This document shows positions 1 through 6,471 of a stretch of 35,170 nucleotides of DNA, one piece after another. Below the pieces are notes generated by a model. That model worked only from the letters and a program-made list of their open reading frames with translations. It was not told where the DNA came from and searched no databases. Made by a program: the position numbers and the translations under genes. The stretch lies in NCBI GenBank assembly GCA_910584735.1, contig CAJUBM010000009.1, positions 1-35,170 on the forward strand, given 5' to 3'. Positions within the stretch are counted from its first letter, which is position 1; each line of letters starts with the position of its first letter. This DNA comes from an uncultured Muribaculaceae bacterium. GTDB taxonomy: Bacteria; Bacteroidota; Bacteroidia; Bacteroidales; Muribaculaceae.

Positions 1-52
1 GGTGGTCCCCTTTTCAAATGCCACCCGGGTCCCTTTTCAAGTGTTAGCTACA
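1..52. mobile_element. Probable terminus of an IS21-like insertion sequence (partial)
   Basis: Read on the minus strand, this stretch begins TGTAGCTAACAC at position 52 and contains two near-identical direct repeats, TTGAAAAGGGACC (plus positions 28-40) and TTGAAAAGGGGACC (plus 4-17), 24 bp apart. IS21-family ends begin with TG and carry several short direct repeats, and the boundary coincides with the point where the integrase reading frame (48-221) loses similarity to its family. The rest of the element lies outside the window, so no transposase was seen. The family assignment is inference. Confidence 0.45.
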
Positions 53-221
53 CCTTTTCCTTTGTCGGATTCCATTGCTGGCTTGTCAACCTAACATCCA
101 AAGATATGTAGGCTACTGCGCGATTTTTTGTAATCGCAATCTTTAGTACGGACGGCTTTTCGCCTTTGCCGTCTACACAAACCTTCCGGCGTGTGTCAAG
201 ATAAAACTTGGTGGTAACCAT
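48..221 (-). pseudogene. Tyrosine recombinase (phage-type integrase), N-terminal fragment
   Basis: The minus strand from ATG at 221 reads 57 codons, beginning MVTTKFYLDTRRKV and ending with a TAG at 50-48. The motif pattern, with FYLDTRR, then LKIAITKNRAVAYISLDVRLT and QQWNPTKEKV, is the N-terminal arm-binding (SAM-like) domain found in Bacteroidota tyrosine recombinases of conjugative and mobilizable elements. Intact family members are usually about 350-420 residues, so the core-binding and catalytic R-H-R-Y domain is missing. The frame ends exactly where IS21-like terminal sequence begins, so the gene was probably split by that insertion. The 3' part could lie beyond the window on the other side of the insertion. 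The fragment sits about 190 bp from the 3' end of a tRNA gene, a usual location for island integrases. Function is presumed lost. Confidence 0.75.
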
Positions 222-243
222 AGCTTAAAGGGCGAGGCAAGAC

Positions 244-274
244 GTACAAACACGTACAAACAAATGTACAAACA
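244..274. repeat. Three short direct repeats GTACAAACA upstream of the integrase remnant
   Basis: GTACAAACA occurs at 244-252, 254-262 and 266-274, that is at 10- and 12-bp steps, close to one helical turn. The cluster lies 23 bp upstream of the integrase start. Phased short repeats here could be arm-type integrase or excisionase binding sites, or remnants of an attachment region. This is inference, and chance is possible in such short repeats. Confidence 0.4.
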
Positions 275-363
275 TTCTTGTGCATCTTTGTGCAATGTTC
301 ACGTTTTTTGGACATCAAACCTCTTTTTTTTAAGCCATTTTAGCTGCCGCTACATAAGAAATA

Positions 364-401
364 ACGCTGATTATTTGGCTTTATTGCCTTATAATCAGCG
401 T
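364..401 (-). terminator. Hairpin downstream of the tRNA operon
   Basis: Perfect 11-bp inverted arms ACGCTGATTAT (364-374) and ATAATCAGCGT (391-401) enclose a 16-nt loop that has a further 3-bp GGC/GCC pair (377-379 with 386-388). It lies 13 bp past the 3' end of tRNA-Met and is best read as the terminator of the tRNA transcript. The plus strand has the better T-rich tail (CTTTTCTTT), so it could also act against transcription from the left. Confidence 0.6.
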
Positions 402-413
402 CTTTTCTTTAAG

Positions 414-487
414 TGGTCCCACTTGGGCTTGAACCAAGGACTCCCTGATTATGAGTCAGGTGCTCTGACCAACTGAGCTATAGGACC
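414..487 (-). tRNA. tRNA-Met (anticodon CAU; tRNA-Ile2 not excluded)
   Basis: The minus strand folds as a standard 74-nt cloverleaf. The acceptor pairs GGTCCTA with TGGGACC (one G-T wobble), the D-arm carries AGCTCAGTTGGTCAGAGC, the anticodon loop is CTCATAA with anticodon CAT, and the T-arm contains GGTTCAAGC. The discriminator base is A and CCA is not encoded. A CAT anticodon can belong to elongator tRNA-Met or to lysidine-modified tRNA-Ile2, and the sequence alone does not settle this. The initiator is less likely because the 1-72 pair is G-C. A37 follows U36, so this tRNA should receive t6A. It is the second gene of a two-tRNA operon. Confidence 0.93.
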
Positions 488-514
488 GTATCAAACTGGA
501 GGGTTTGATGTTTG

Positions 515-601
515 CGGAGAGGACGAGATTCGAACTCGTGGTAGGAATTCTCCTACGTCAGTTTAGCAAACTGGTGGTTTCAGCCACTCACCCACCTCTC
601 C
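515..601 (-). tRNA. tRNA-Ser (anticodon GCU)
   Basis: The minus strand gives an 87-nt class II tRNA. The acceptor is GGAGAGG paired with CCTCTCC, the D-arm contains GTGAGTGGCTGAAACC, and the anticodon loop is TTGCTAA with anticodon GCT. The long variable arm GTAGGAGAATTCCTAC forms its own stem, and the T-arm contains GTTCGAATC. The discriminator is G, as in serine tRNAs, and CCA is not encoded. It reads AGC and AGU codons. U36-A37 marks it as a t6A substrate. It is first in the operon, 27 bp before tRNA-Met, behind a promoter at 671-702. Confidence 0.96.
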
Positions 602-670
602 AATAAAAAGAAGTGGACGCCCTCCGGCATCCTTACGACATGAAGTTAAATGCCGTTCGTAATTCGGATG

Positions 671-702
671 CAAAGGTATTATGTTTTTTTCAATCTGCCA
701 AA
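671..702 (-). promoter_or_regulatory. Bacteroidota-type promoter of the tRNA-Ser/tRNA-Met operon
   Basis: On the minus strand, TTTG (699-702) is followed after 20 nt by TACCTTTG (671-678), a full match to the TTTG / TAnnTTTG consensus of the Bacteroidota primary sigma factor. Transcription should start near 665, about 60 nt before the mature end of tRNA-Ser. Confidence 0.75.
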
Positions 703-858
703 TTTTTCACAGATTTTTAACGCGATTTTTTCATTGGACTTACCATAAGAATCGCCATAAGGCTGTGCTGTAGAGAGTTTCTGTGTGTAGGTTTTAATGG
801 ATAGAAATCTTTTAATCAGCAATCTGTGATTGGCAATTTCATGTGTAAGCGGTTTTGA
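703..858. other. AT-rich spacer between the divergent tRNA and tsaC promoters
   Basis: This stretch separates two outward-facing promoters. A minus-strand open frame crosses it, but it runs through both promoters and resembles no family I recognise. I see no gene, strong repeat or stable hairpin here. Confidence 0.5.
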
Positions 859-890
859 TTTGGATGAAATAAAAGGAATGAGTAACTTTG
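859..890 (+). promoter_or_regulatory. Bacteroidota-type promoter of tsaC
   Basis: TTTG (859-862), a 20-nt spacer, then TAACTTTG (883-890) match the consensus TTTG / TAnnTTTG exactly. The predicted transcript start is near 895, giving a leader of about 55-60 nt to the ATG at 954. Confidence 0.72.
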
Positions 891-953
891 TGATGATTTG
901 TTGCCAACGATGGCATGGCTTATACATGCCACGATGGTTCATTCCGTTGCCTT

Positions 954-1538
954 ATGGACGAAATTTCAAAATTGAGAGAAGAGATTGAGCAAGCCGCCAT
1001 GGTCGTACGGGGCGGGGGCGTTATCCTCTACCCTACCGATACGGTGTGGGGCATAGGGTGTGATGCCACCAATCCAAAGGCTGTGGAACGTGTGTATTCC
1101 ATAAAACGACGGGCCGACCATAAGGCTATGATTGTGCTTTTGGACTCCGTAAACACCATCGAGAAGTATGCCGATGGTGTCCCCGAGGTAGCATACGACC
1201 TTATACGTTATTCCGAACGTCCGCTTACGATTGTCTATGACCATGGGGTCGGACTGGCCCCGGGTCTGCTGGGACCGGATGGTTCTATAGGGATACGTGT
1301 GACCGGGGAAAAGTTCTCAAAAAATCTGTGCCGGCGCCTGCGCAGGCCGTTGGTCTCTACATCGGCCAATATCAGCGGGCAGCCTGCGGCACGATGTTTC
1401 GCCGATATATCAGATGATATAATAAAGGCGGTGGACCACGTGGTTGACTGGCGCCGGGATGAACCGGCCGGGACACGCAGGCCATCATCGGTGATACGTC
1501 TTACAGAGTCGGGGGTTATTGATATCCTACGTACATAA
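954..1538 (+). CDS. tsaC: L-threonylcarbamoyladenylate synthase (Sua5/YciO/YrdC/YwlC family)
   Basis: The enzyme joins L-threonine, bicarbonate and ATP into threonylcarbamoyl-AMP, the precursor that the TsaBDE complex transfers to A37 of tRNAs reading ANN codons (t6A). It acts in the cytoplasm. The 194-residue product is one YrdC domain. Visible landmarks are the substrate-binding YPTDTVWGIGCDA near residues 28-40, a KRRADHKAM segment with the conserved basic residues, and STSANISGQPA, the conserved S-x-N loop. The length fits the short TsaC type without the extra C-terminal Sua5 domain. An in-frame ATG exists at 915, but the 13 extra residues look unlike the family, so the ATG at 954 is preferred. 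The gene is first in a plus-strand run and is divergent from two tRNAs that are themselves predicted t6A substrates. The family is certain; the exact start is less so. Confidence 0.93.
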   Translation: MDEISKLREEIEQAAMVVRGGGVILYPTDTVWGIGCDATNPKAVERVYSIKRRADHKAMIVLLDSVNTIEKYADGVPEVAYDLIRYSERPLTIVYDHGVGLAPGLLGPDGSIGIRVTGEKFSKNLCRRLRRPLVSTSANISGQPAARCFADISDDIIKAVDHVVDWRRDEPAGTRRPSSVIRLTESGVIDILRT

Positions 1539-1551
1539 ATTGATTACGACC

Positions 1552-3018
1552 ATGCGAGTTTCTCACAGGATGACAAGCGAGATGGCCCAGCGGATACGCT
1601 ATATAGCCGGAGATTTTCTGGCGGCAAGCATCGCGTGGTTTTTGTTCAATATCATACGCTACATCGATGTAGAGGAGCCTCAGGGGACCAATTACTCATC
1701 GTTATGGGATTTCCTAAGCTGTCCGAACGTAATCCTCGGGCAGATTCTGTTCCCGATGCTGATGATAGGTATATATTATCTGTCAGGGTATTACAACAAT
1801 CCGTTCTTCAAGTCAAGGATAGAGGAGATGCTAACCACCGTCTCTTCCTCAGTGGTGGGTTCCATAGCCATTTTTTTCATAGCCATCATCAACGACCCGA
1901 TTCCTGACCGAGCCAGCAATTACGAACTCATATTGATGCTGTGGGGACTGCTCTTTATGGTCGTATGGGTGGAACGTCTGTGCATCACCCAGTTTGGCAT
2001 AAACAGAATCCGCCGCCATCATTGGAAATTCCCCACCCTCATCGTAGGAGAGGCGCATAAGTCTGTAGCGCTGTATGACAGGCTTTCAAAATCAGCCCGT
2101 ACCACGGGTTACGACATAGTAGGTTTCGTAAACACCGATGCTGTCAGCCATGGGGTGGCGGAGAATATGACCACTACAGCATATCCGCCGGAGATGGAGG
2201 TGTTCAGAATCGAAGATATAAAAGAGGTGTGCCGCGACAGGGGGATAAAGAATCTGATAGTTGCCACAGATGACAAGGACGGCAACGACACATTCGCCCT
2301 TCTCAACAAACTCTTCTCTCTGGAACTGCCCATACTTATATCCCCCACCCTCTTCCACCTTATAACGGGCAAACAGAAATTGCGTGACGTTGCCGGCGAG
2401 CCGCTCGTCGACATCTCCTTCCCGTCAATGAGCCAAAGCACGGCCAATCTCAAACGGTGGGGCGATGCCTTTGTCTCGGCCATTACGCTCACCCTTCTCT
2501 CCCCATTAATGGCTCTCCTGGCCATTGCGATAAAATTAGACTCTAAAGGCCCGGTACTTTACCGGCAGGAGCGTATCGGCTACCATAAAAAGCCTTTCAA
2601 GATATTAAAATTCCGTACGATGCGCGTAGACGCCGAATCCCACGGGCCGCAACTATCCTCCACGGACGACCCTCGCATCACACGTCTTGGCCGGATAATG
2701 CGCAAGTACCGTCTTGACGAGCTTCCCCAGTTCTGGAACGTGCTTGTGGGGGATATGTCGATAGTAGGTCCACGTCCCGAACGAGAATTCTTCATCCGTC
2801 AGATTCTGCAGCGGGCGCCATATTACGCCCTTATCCACCAGGTACGCCCCGGAATCACCTCCTGGGGGATGGTACGCCACGGGTATGCCTCCGATGTGGA
2901 CGGAATGATTGACCGCCTGCAATACGACCTATTATATATAGCCAACGTATCGCTGATGGTAGACCTCAAAATATTAGTATACACGGTGAATACCGTATTT
3001 ACCGGCAAGGGGGTCTGA
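1552..3018 (+). CDS. Polyprenyl-phosphate sugar phosphotransferase (WbaP/WcaJ-type, initiates exopolysaccharide or O-glycan synthesis)
   Basis: These integral membrane enzymes transfer a hexose-1-phosphate from a UDP-sugar to undecaprenyl phosphate, the first step in building a surface glycan repeat. The 488-residue protein has about four N-terminal membrane segments (roughly residues 18-40, 60-85, 95-120, 125-150). A central nucleotide-binding-like domain of the CoA-binding fold follows, starting near FPTLIVGE, then another membrane segment (SAITLTLLSPLMALLAIAI) and the C-terminal catalytic domain. Diagnostic C-terminal motifs are RQERIGY, FKILKFRTM, KYRLDELPQFWNVLVGDMSIVGPRPE. The Asp-Glu pair in LDELPQ is the usual catalytic dyad. 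The sugar specificity cannot be read from sequence. It begins 13 bp after tsaC and is likely cotranscribed. An upstream TTG overlapping tsaC could add 11 residues. No glycosyltransferase or flippase genes are adjacent. Confidence 0.9.
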   Translation: MRVSHRMTSEMAQRIRYIAGDFLAASIAWFLFNIIRYIDVEEPQGTNYSSLWDFLSCPNVILGQILFPMLMIGIYYLSGYYNNPFFKSRIEEMLTTVSSSVVGSIAIFFIAIINDPIPDRASNYELILMLWGLLFMVVWVERLCITQFGINRIRRHHWKFPTLIVGEAHKSVALYDRLSKSARTTGYDIVGFVNTDAVSHGVAENMTTTAYPPEMEVFRIEDIKEVCRDRGIKNLIVATDDKDGNDTFALLNKLFSLELPILISPTLFHLITGKQKLRDVAGEPLVDISFPSMSQSTANLKRWGDAFVSAITLTLLSPLMALLAIAIKLDSKGPVLYRQERIGYHKKPFKILKFRTMRVDAESHGPQLSSTDDPRITRLGRIMRKYRLDELPQFWNVLVGDMSIVGPRPEREFFIRQILQRAPYYALIHQVRPGITSWGMVRHGYASDVDGMIDRLQYDLLYIANVSLMVDLKILVYTVNTVFTGKGV

Positions 3019-3122
3019 GACGGCCATAAATTACCAAATATCTCACAACGATAAAAACCAATCAATTGCGTAGTTCTACGATACTTCCATCGGCAACCAG
3101 CCGACGGCTACATAATCTCTGG

Positions 3123-4895
3123 ATGCTCTTCCTTATATGGCGCGAACGCCATATAAAGGAAAAGACGCTTATTATATTACTGTCGCTGGGTGTCGGCATC
3201 ATTACGGGACTTGCCGCCATGGTTCTGAAATGGCTGATACACACCATATCAGGGATGCTGACCTCCGGAGTGTCTATAACCGGCGCCAACTATATCTACA
3301 TAATCTACCCGGTAGTGGGGGTATTGTTAGCATGCTGGTATGTGAGAGTAGTGGTTCGTGACAACATATCACACGGCGTCACACGCGTTCTATACGCAAT
3401 ATCGCAGAACAAAAGCCGTCTGAAACCGCACAACATGTACACATCGGTCATAGCCTCGTCGGTGACAATAGGTTTCGGCGGCTCTGTAGGGGCCGAGGGG
3501 CCGATTGTATATACCGGCGCCGCCATAGGTTCCAACCTCGGACAGGCGTTCCGTCTATCACCACGTGTGCTTATGATTCTGGTAGGATGTGGTGCGGCCG
3601 CAGGTATAGCCGGCATCTTCAAAGCGCCAATCGCCGGGATGCTATTCACCTTGGAGGTGCTTATGCTTGACCTGACCACCGTCACCGTAATGCCCCTGCT
3701 TATAGCCTCTATTACTGCAGCATCAGTTTCATATATATTTACGGGATACGAGCTTGAATTTTTCTTTGTGCAGAGCGAGCCGTTCGTCATAGGACGCCTG
3801 CCCTATTTCATAGCGCTCGGTATATTCTGCGGATTGATTTCGCTATACTTCACCCGCGTTATGAACTGGATGGAGAAATTCTTCTCCCACCTGAAGATAC
3901 AATGGAAAAAGACATTGTTCGGTGGAATCATACTATCGTCCCTTGTCTTCCTCTTCCCCCCTCTCTACGGCGAGGGGTATGGCTCTATAAACTCTTTGCT
4001 GAACGGCGATCCGTCCTCCATCGTTGACAGTTCGGTGTTCTATAGCGACCGAGAGCAGACCTGGTTCATAATCATGTATATCGGCCTTATCATCGCCCTC
4101 AAAGGTTTTGCCACCTCTGCCACGAACGGAGCCGGTGGTGTGGGAGGCACATTCGCGCCATCGCTCTACGTGGGGTGTATGACCGGCTTCTTCTTCGCTT
4201 TTCTTGCCAACAGCATAGGTCTTTGTCCCGGCGGGGAGGACCCTCTGTCGGTGAAGAACTTCGCCCTCATGGGGATGGCCGGGGTAATGTCGGGTGTGAT
4301 GCATGCCCCACTGATGGGTATATTCCTCACCGCCGAGATGACCGGAGGATATGCCCTTTTCCTACCCCTGCTTATCGTATCAACCCTATCCTACGGGACT
4401 GTACGCATCTTCGAGCCTTACTCAATCTACACCATGCGTCTTGCTCGGCAGGGGAAGCTGCTCACCCATCATAAAGACAGAGCCGTGCTTACACTGATGA
4501 AGATGGACTCCGTGATAGAGACCGATTTCCTGTCCGTTACGCCTGACATGAATCTTAAAAACATGGTCGACACCATAGCCAAGTCCTCGCGCAACCTCTT
4601 CCCGGTGCTCGGGAAGGACAGAAAGTTTCTCGGCGTGGTGGTACTTGACGATATACGCAACATCATGTTCCGCCCCGACCTTTACAGACGCATGTACGTA
4701 AGCCGGTTCATGTCAATGCCACCCGCGAAACTCACTACGTCCGATTCCATGGAACGTGTGATGAAGACATTCGATGATACAGGCGCATGGAACCTCCCTG
4801 TGGTGGACGATGAGGGCCGCTACGTAGGATTTGTTTCCAAATCCAAGATATTCAACTCCTACCGCCGCGTACTCCGCCATTATTCGGAAGATTAA
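3123..4895 (+). CDS. ClC-family chloride channel/antiporter with C-terminal CBS pair
   Basis: ClC proteins move chloride, or exchange chloride for protons, across the inner membrane as homodimers. The 590-residue product has the expected many hydrophobic helices over the first 420 residues. The selectivity segments GFGGSVGAEGPIV (gating Glu near residue 125) and GGVGGTFAPSLYVG are both visible. The last 140 residues hold two CBS domains, seen as the MKMDSVIETDFLSVTPDMNL and FMSMPPAKLTTSDSMERVM segments, which in relatives bind adenosine nucleotides. The conserved gating Glu points to an antiporter or gated form, but ion selectivity was not tested. An in-frame TTG at 3066 would add 19 residues; the ATG at 3123 places the start just before the conserved FLIWRERHIKEK region. 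It lies downstream of the sugar transferase with no evident promoter between. Confidence 0.92.
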   Translation: MLFLIWRERHIKEKTLIILLSLGVGIITGLAAMVLKWLIHTISGMLTSGVSITGANYIYIIYPVVGVLLACWYVRVVVRDNISHGVTRVLYAISQNKSRLKPHNMYTSVIASSVTIGFGGSVGAEGPIVYTGAAIGSNLGQAFRLSPRVLMILVGCGAAAGIAGIFKAPIAGMLFTLEVLMLDLTTVTVMPLLIASITAASVSYIFTGYELEFFFVQSEPFVIGRLPYFIALGIFCGLISLYFTRVMNWMEKFFSHLKIQWKKTLFGGIILSSLVFLFPPLYGEGYGSINSLLNGDPSSIVDSSVFYSDREQTWFIIMYIGLIIALKGFATSATNGAGGVGGTFAPSLYVGCMTGFFFAFLANSIGLCPGGEDPLSVKNFALMGMAGVMSGVMHAPLMGIFLTAEMTGGYALFLPLLIVSTLSYGTVRIFEPYSIYTMRLARQGKLLTHHKDRAVLTLMKMDSVIETDFLSVTPDMNLKNMVDTIAKSSRNLFPVLGKDRKFLGVVVLDDIRNIMFRPDLYRRMYVSRFMSMPPAKLTTSDSMERVMKTFDDTGAWNLPVVDDEGRYVGFVSKSKIFNSYRRVLRHYSED

Positions 4896-4951
4896 ACCAT
4901 CCGCCAACCCATAAAACGACAAACATAGTTATAACATAAAACCAAACACAC

Positions 4952-5461
4952 ATGAAACGACTATTGACCCTTATCGTCGGGCTGGCTATCGTAGCCGCCA
5001 CCGCCTATGCCGAACATTTCAAGTTCATGGGAATCACCATGGATGGCGACCTGGCAACCTTTGAGAAAGGCCTCCTCGCGAAAGGCTTTACCCCACAGGA
5101 AGACTGCGAAGACAACACACCTACCTTCATTTTCTATGAAGGAACGTTTCATGGGCAGGATGTCCGTTTAGGCGTAAGATTAACCCCTAAAAGTAAAAAA
5201 GTTGTCAATCTTAGTATTTTCTACAAAATAGATTTAGGAGAAGATACCAATGCAACAGAACTCGAACACCTTAGCTCTACTATAAAGTCCCGATATAATG
5301 TTGATAAAATCACCTCCAAATATGAGGGTGAAATAGTATACCATTATGTCAATAATTATACTGGATGTATCGCCTTACATTATGTTTCTCCAATTGTAAT
5401 TACATATTTTGATATGGAGAACCATAATCTCTACAACTCCGAATGTGAGGAGGACATTTGA
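4952..5461 (+). CDS. Small exported protein of unknown function
   Basis: The 169-residue protein starts with a clear signal peptide, MKRLLTLIVGLAIVAATAYA, with likely cleavage after residue 20 (AYA before EH). It should therefore be periplasmic or exported. The mature start HFKFMGITMDGDLATFEKGLLAKGF resembles a small secreted family I recall from Bacteroidales (FMGIPLDG-type opening), which has no established role. No enzyme motif is visible. The gene follows the ClC gene by 56 bp and may be read through from it. Base composition changes inside the gene: codons up to about 75 are G+C rich like the neighbours, while the rest is distinctly A+T rich (for example AATAATTATACT, TATTTTGATATGG). This could reflect relaxed selection or replacement of the 3' end. 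Confidence 0.75.
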   Translation: MKRLLTLIVGLAIVAATAYAEHFKFMGITMDGDLATFEKGLLAKGFTPQEDCEDNTPTFIFYEGTFHGQDVRLGVRLTPKSKKVVNLSIFYKIDLGEDTNATELEHLSSTIKSRYNVDKITSKYEGEIVYHYVNNYTGCIALHYVSPIVITYFDMENHNLYNSECEEDI

Positions 5462-5548
5462 GATAGGAACTTTTGGACAATAGATAATAAAAGCACAAAT
5501 GTGTCATAATTCGGAGACACCTATCTTCCAACGAAAAACATTATCAGA
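5462..5548. other. AT-rich spacer between the exported-protein gene and the long inverted repeat
   Basis: No gene, promoter match or canonical terminator was seen here. TATCAGA at 5542-5548 is complementary to TCTGATA at 5610-5616, so the left arm of the long repeat is itself bracketed by a 7-bp inverted pair. Confidence 0.4.
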
Positions 5549-5731
5549 GGTAACTTTATAGTGGCGCCGGACCTCCGGGACGGCTGGCCACCAGAAGAGG
5601 CGGAGCACATCTGATAGTTACAGCTATAACATACAGCAAATCAAAATATTACCTAATAAGATGCGTCTATAAAGCTCCGCCTCTTCTGGTGGCCTGCCGT
5701 CCCGGAGGTCCGGCGCCACTGTAAAGTTACC
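5549..5731. repeat. Long inverted repeat with 58-bp arms, non-coding
   Basis: The arms 5549-5606 and 5674-5731 are reverse complements at 56 of 58 positions. The mismatches are TTTATAG against TTTACAG near the outer end, and GGCTGGCC against GGCAGGCC in the middle. The loop of 67 nt (5607-5673) is A+T rich and holds no reading frame. The arms are much more G+C rich than the surrounding spacer and contain inner palindromes such as GGCGCC and CCGGACCTCCGG. The outer end, GGTAACTTTAtAGTG, recurs at the right window edge, so this is one copy of a dispersed family, MITE- or REP-like. No target-site duplication is evident. It lies between two convergent genes and would fold into a very stable hairpin in RNA from either side. 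Confidence 0.9.
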
Positions 5732-5792
5732 ATTGCCAAAAGTGTTATATAACAGAAGCGGTGTGTTAAAAAGATGAATTTTGACACACCGC
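5732..5792. repeat. Flank of the repeat element with small palindrome GCGGTGTGT...ACACACCGC
   Basis: Segment 5732-5757 continues the element beyond the long arm. The palindrome has arms 5758-5771 (GCGGTGTGTTAAAA) and 5779-5792 (TTTTGACACACCGC), 14 bp with one G-T pair, around a 7-nt loop AGATGAA. A closely related flank and palindrome recur at 35095-35156. The A/T tract lies at the loop side of the stem, unlike a canonical intrinsic terminator, though it may still stop transcription. Confidence 0.85.
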
Positions 5793-5803
5793 CTTTATTA
5801 GTT

Positions 5804-5834
5804 TAATATAAAACTAATAATCTGTTTTATATTA
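5804..5834 (-). terminator. AT-rich hairpin after the flavodoxin gene
   Basis: Perfect 11-bp arms TAATATAAAAC (5804-5814) and GTTTTATATTA (5824-5834) surround a 9-nt loop, 10 bp past the flavodoxin stop. The stem is weak because it is almost all A-T. It could serve as terminator for the minus-strand gene or may simply be the edge of the repeat. Confidence 0.4.
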
Positions 5835-5844
5835 TAGAATCCAG

Positions 5845-6354
5845 TTACTTTGCGGCATCGGCCACCAAGGCAGTCCAGCCGCGCAAGCGCGTCTCGGTCA
5901 ACTCCGGGTGGTTCACTTCGTCAAGCAACAGACCTACAGCGTCAACAGTGTTATCGGGACGGGCTTCGGAATGTTCAAACGAATATCCTATTGTGTCGTA
6001 GGGCGCAATGAATTCCACACCTGTAGACGCAAGACGCTTGCGAAGTTCCCCTACAGCCGAACAGAAAGTATCCTCCATAGTCTCGTCTCCGCAACCGAAC
6101 AATGCCACTTTCTTCCCCTTGAGGTCAAGGGCTTCCACACCGTCAAGGAAATCAAACCAATCCTCTTCCAAATCACCGTTCCCCCAGGTGCTCGTACCTA
6201 ATACCAGCACATCATAGGGAGCCACGTCAGACGGCGCCGCTTCAGCCACATCATGAACATCCCCTGCCGGAACACCAAGTAACTCGGCAATCCTCCCGGC
6301 CACTCGCTTGGTAGTGCCCGTGGCCGACCCATAAAATACTCCAATCTTCTTCAT
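5845..6354 (-). CDS. fldA: Flavodoxin (long-chain, FMN-binding)
   Basis: Flavodoxins are small soluble FMN proteins that carry single electrons between reductases and targets such as pyruvate oxidoreductase or radical-SAM enzymes, often replacing ferredoxin under iron limitation. The 169-residue protein opens with MKKIGVFYGSATGTTKRVA, whose SATGTT loop (residues 10-15) binds the FMN phosphate. STWGNGDLEEDWFDFL and the later FGCGDETMEDTFCSAVG segment supply the flavin-flanking loops, and the ~20-residue insertion marks the long-chain class. The length is normal. It is separated by 117 bp from the upstream ATPase gene on the same strand, so cotranscription is uncertain. No iron-box-like operator was recognised. 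Confidence 0.95.
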   Translation of the reverse strand: MKKIGVFYGSATGTTKRVAGRIAELLGVPAGDVHDVAEAAPSDVAPYDVLVLGTSTWGNGDLEEDWFDFLDGVEALDLKGKKVALFGCGDETMEDTFCSAVGELRKRLASTGVEFIAPYDTIGYSFEHSEARPDNTVDAVGLLLDEVNHPELTETRLRGWTALVADAAK

Positions 6355-6471
6355 AACAAATATAAACGTTGAATCTTAAGCCGTACAATCCCGCTTTAAG
6401 GACTAATCTGACGGCCTAATAATTCAACGTATTATATCCTTGGTTGGTTCGGAACCAAAAGCTATGTCGGA

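Noticed and set aside
679..942. Minus-strand open frame of 87 codons between the tRNAs and tsaC
   Set aside because: It runs through both consensus promoters and the 5' end of tsaC, and resembles no family.
5549..5731. Long inverted repeat as a complete insertion sequence
   Set aside because: Too short (183 bp) and no reading frame inside; a non-autonomous element or structured RNA fits better.
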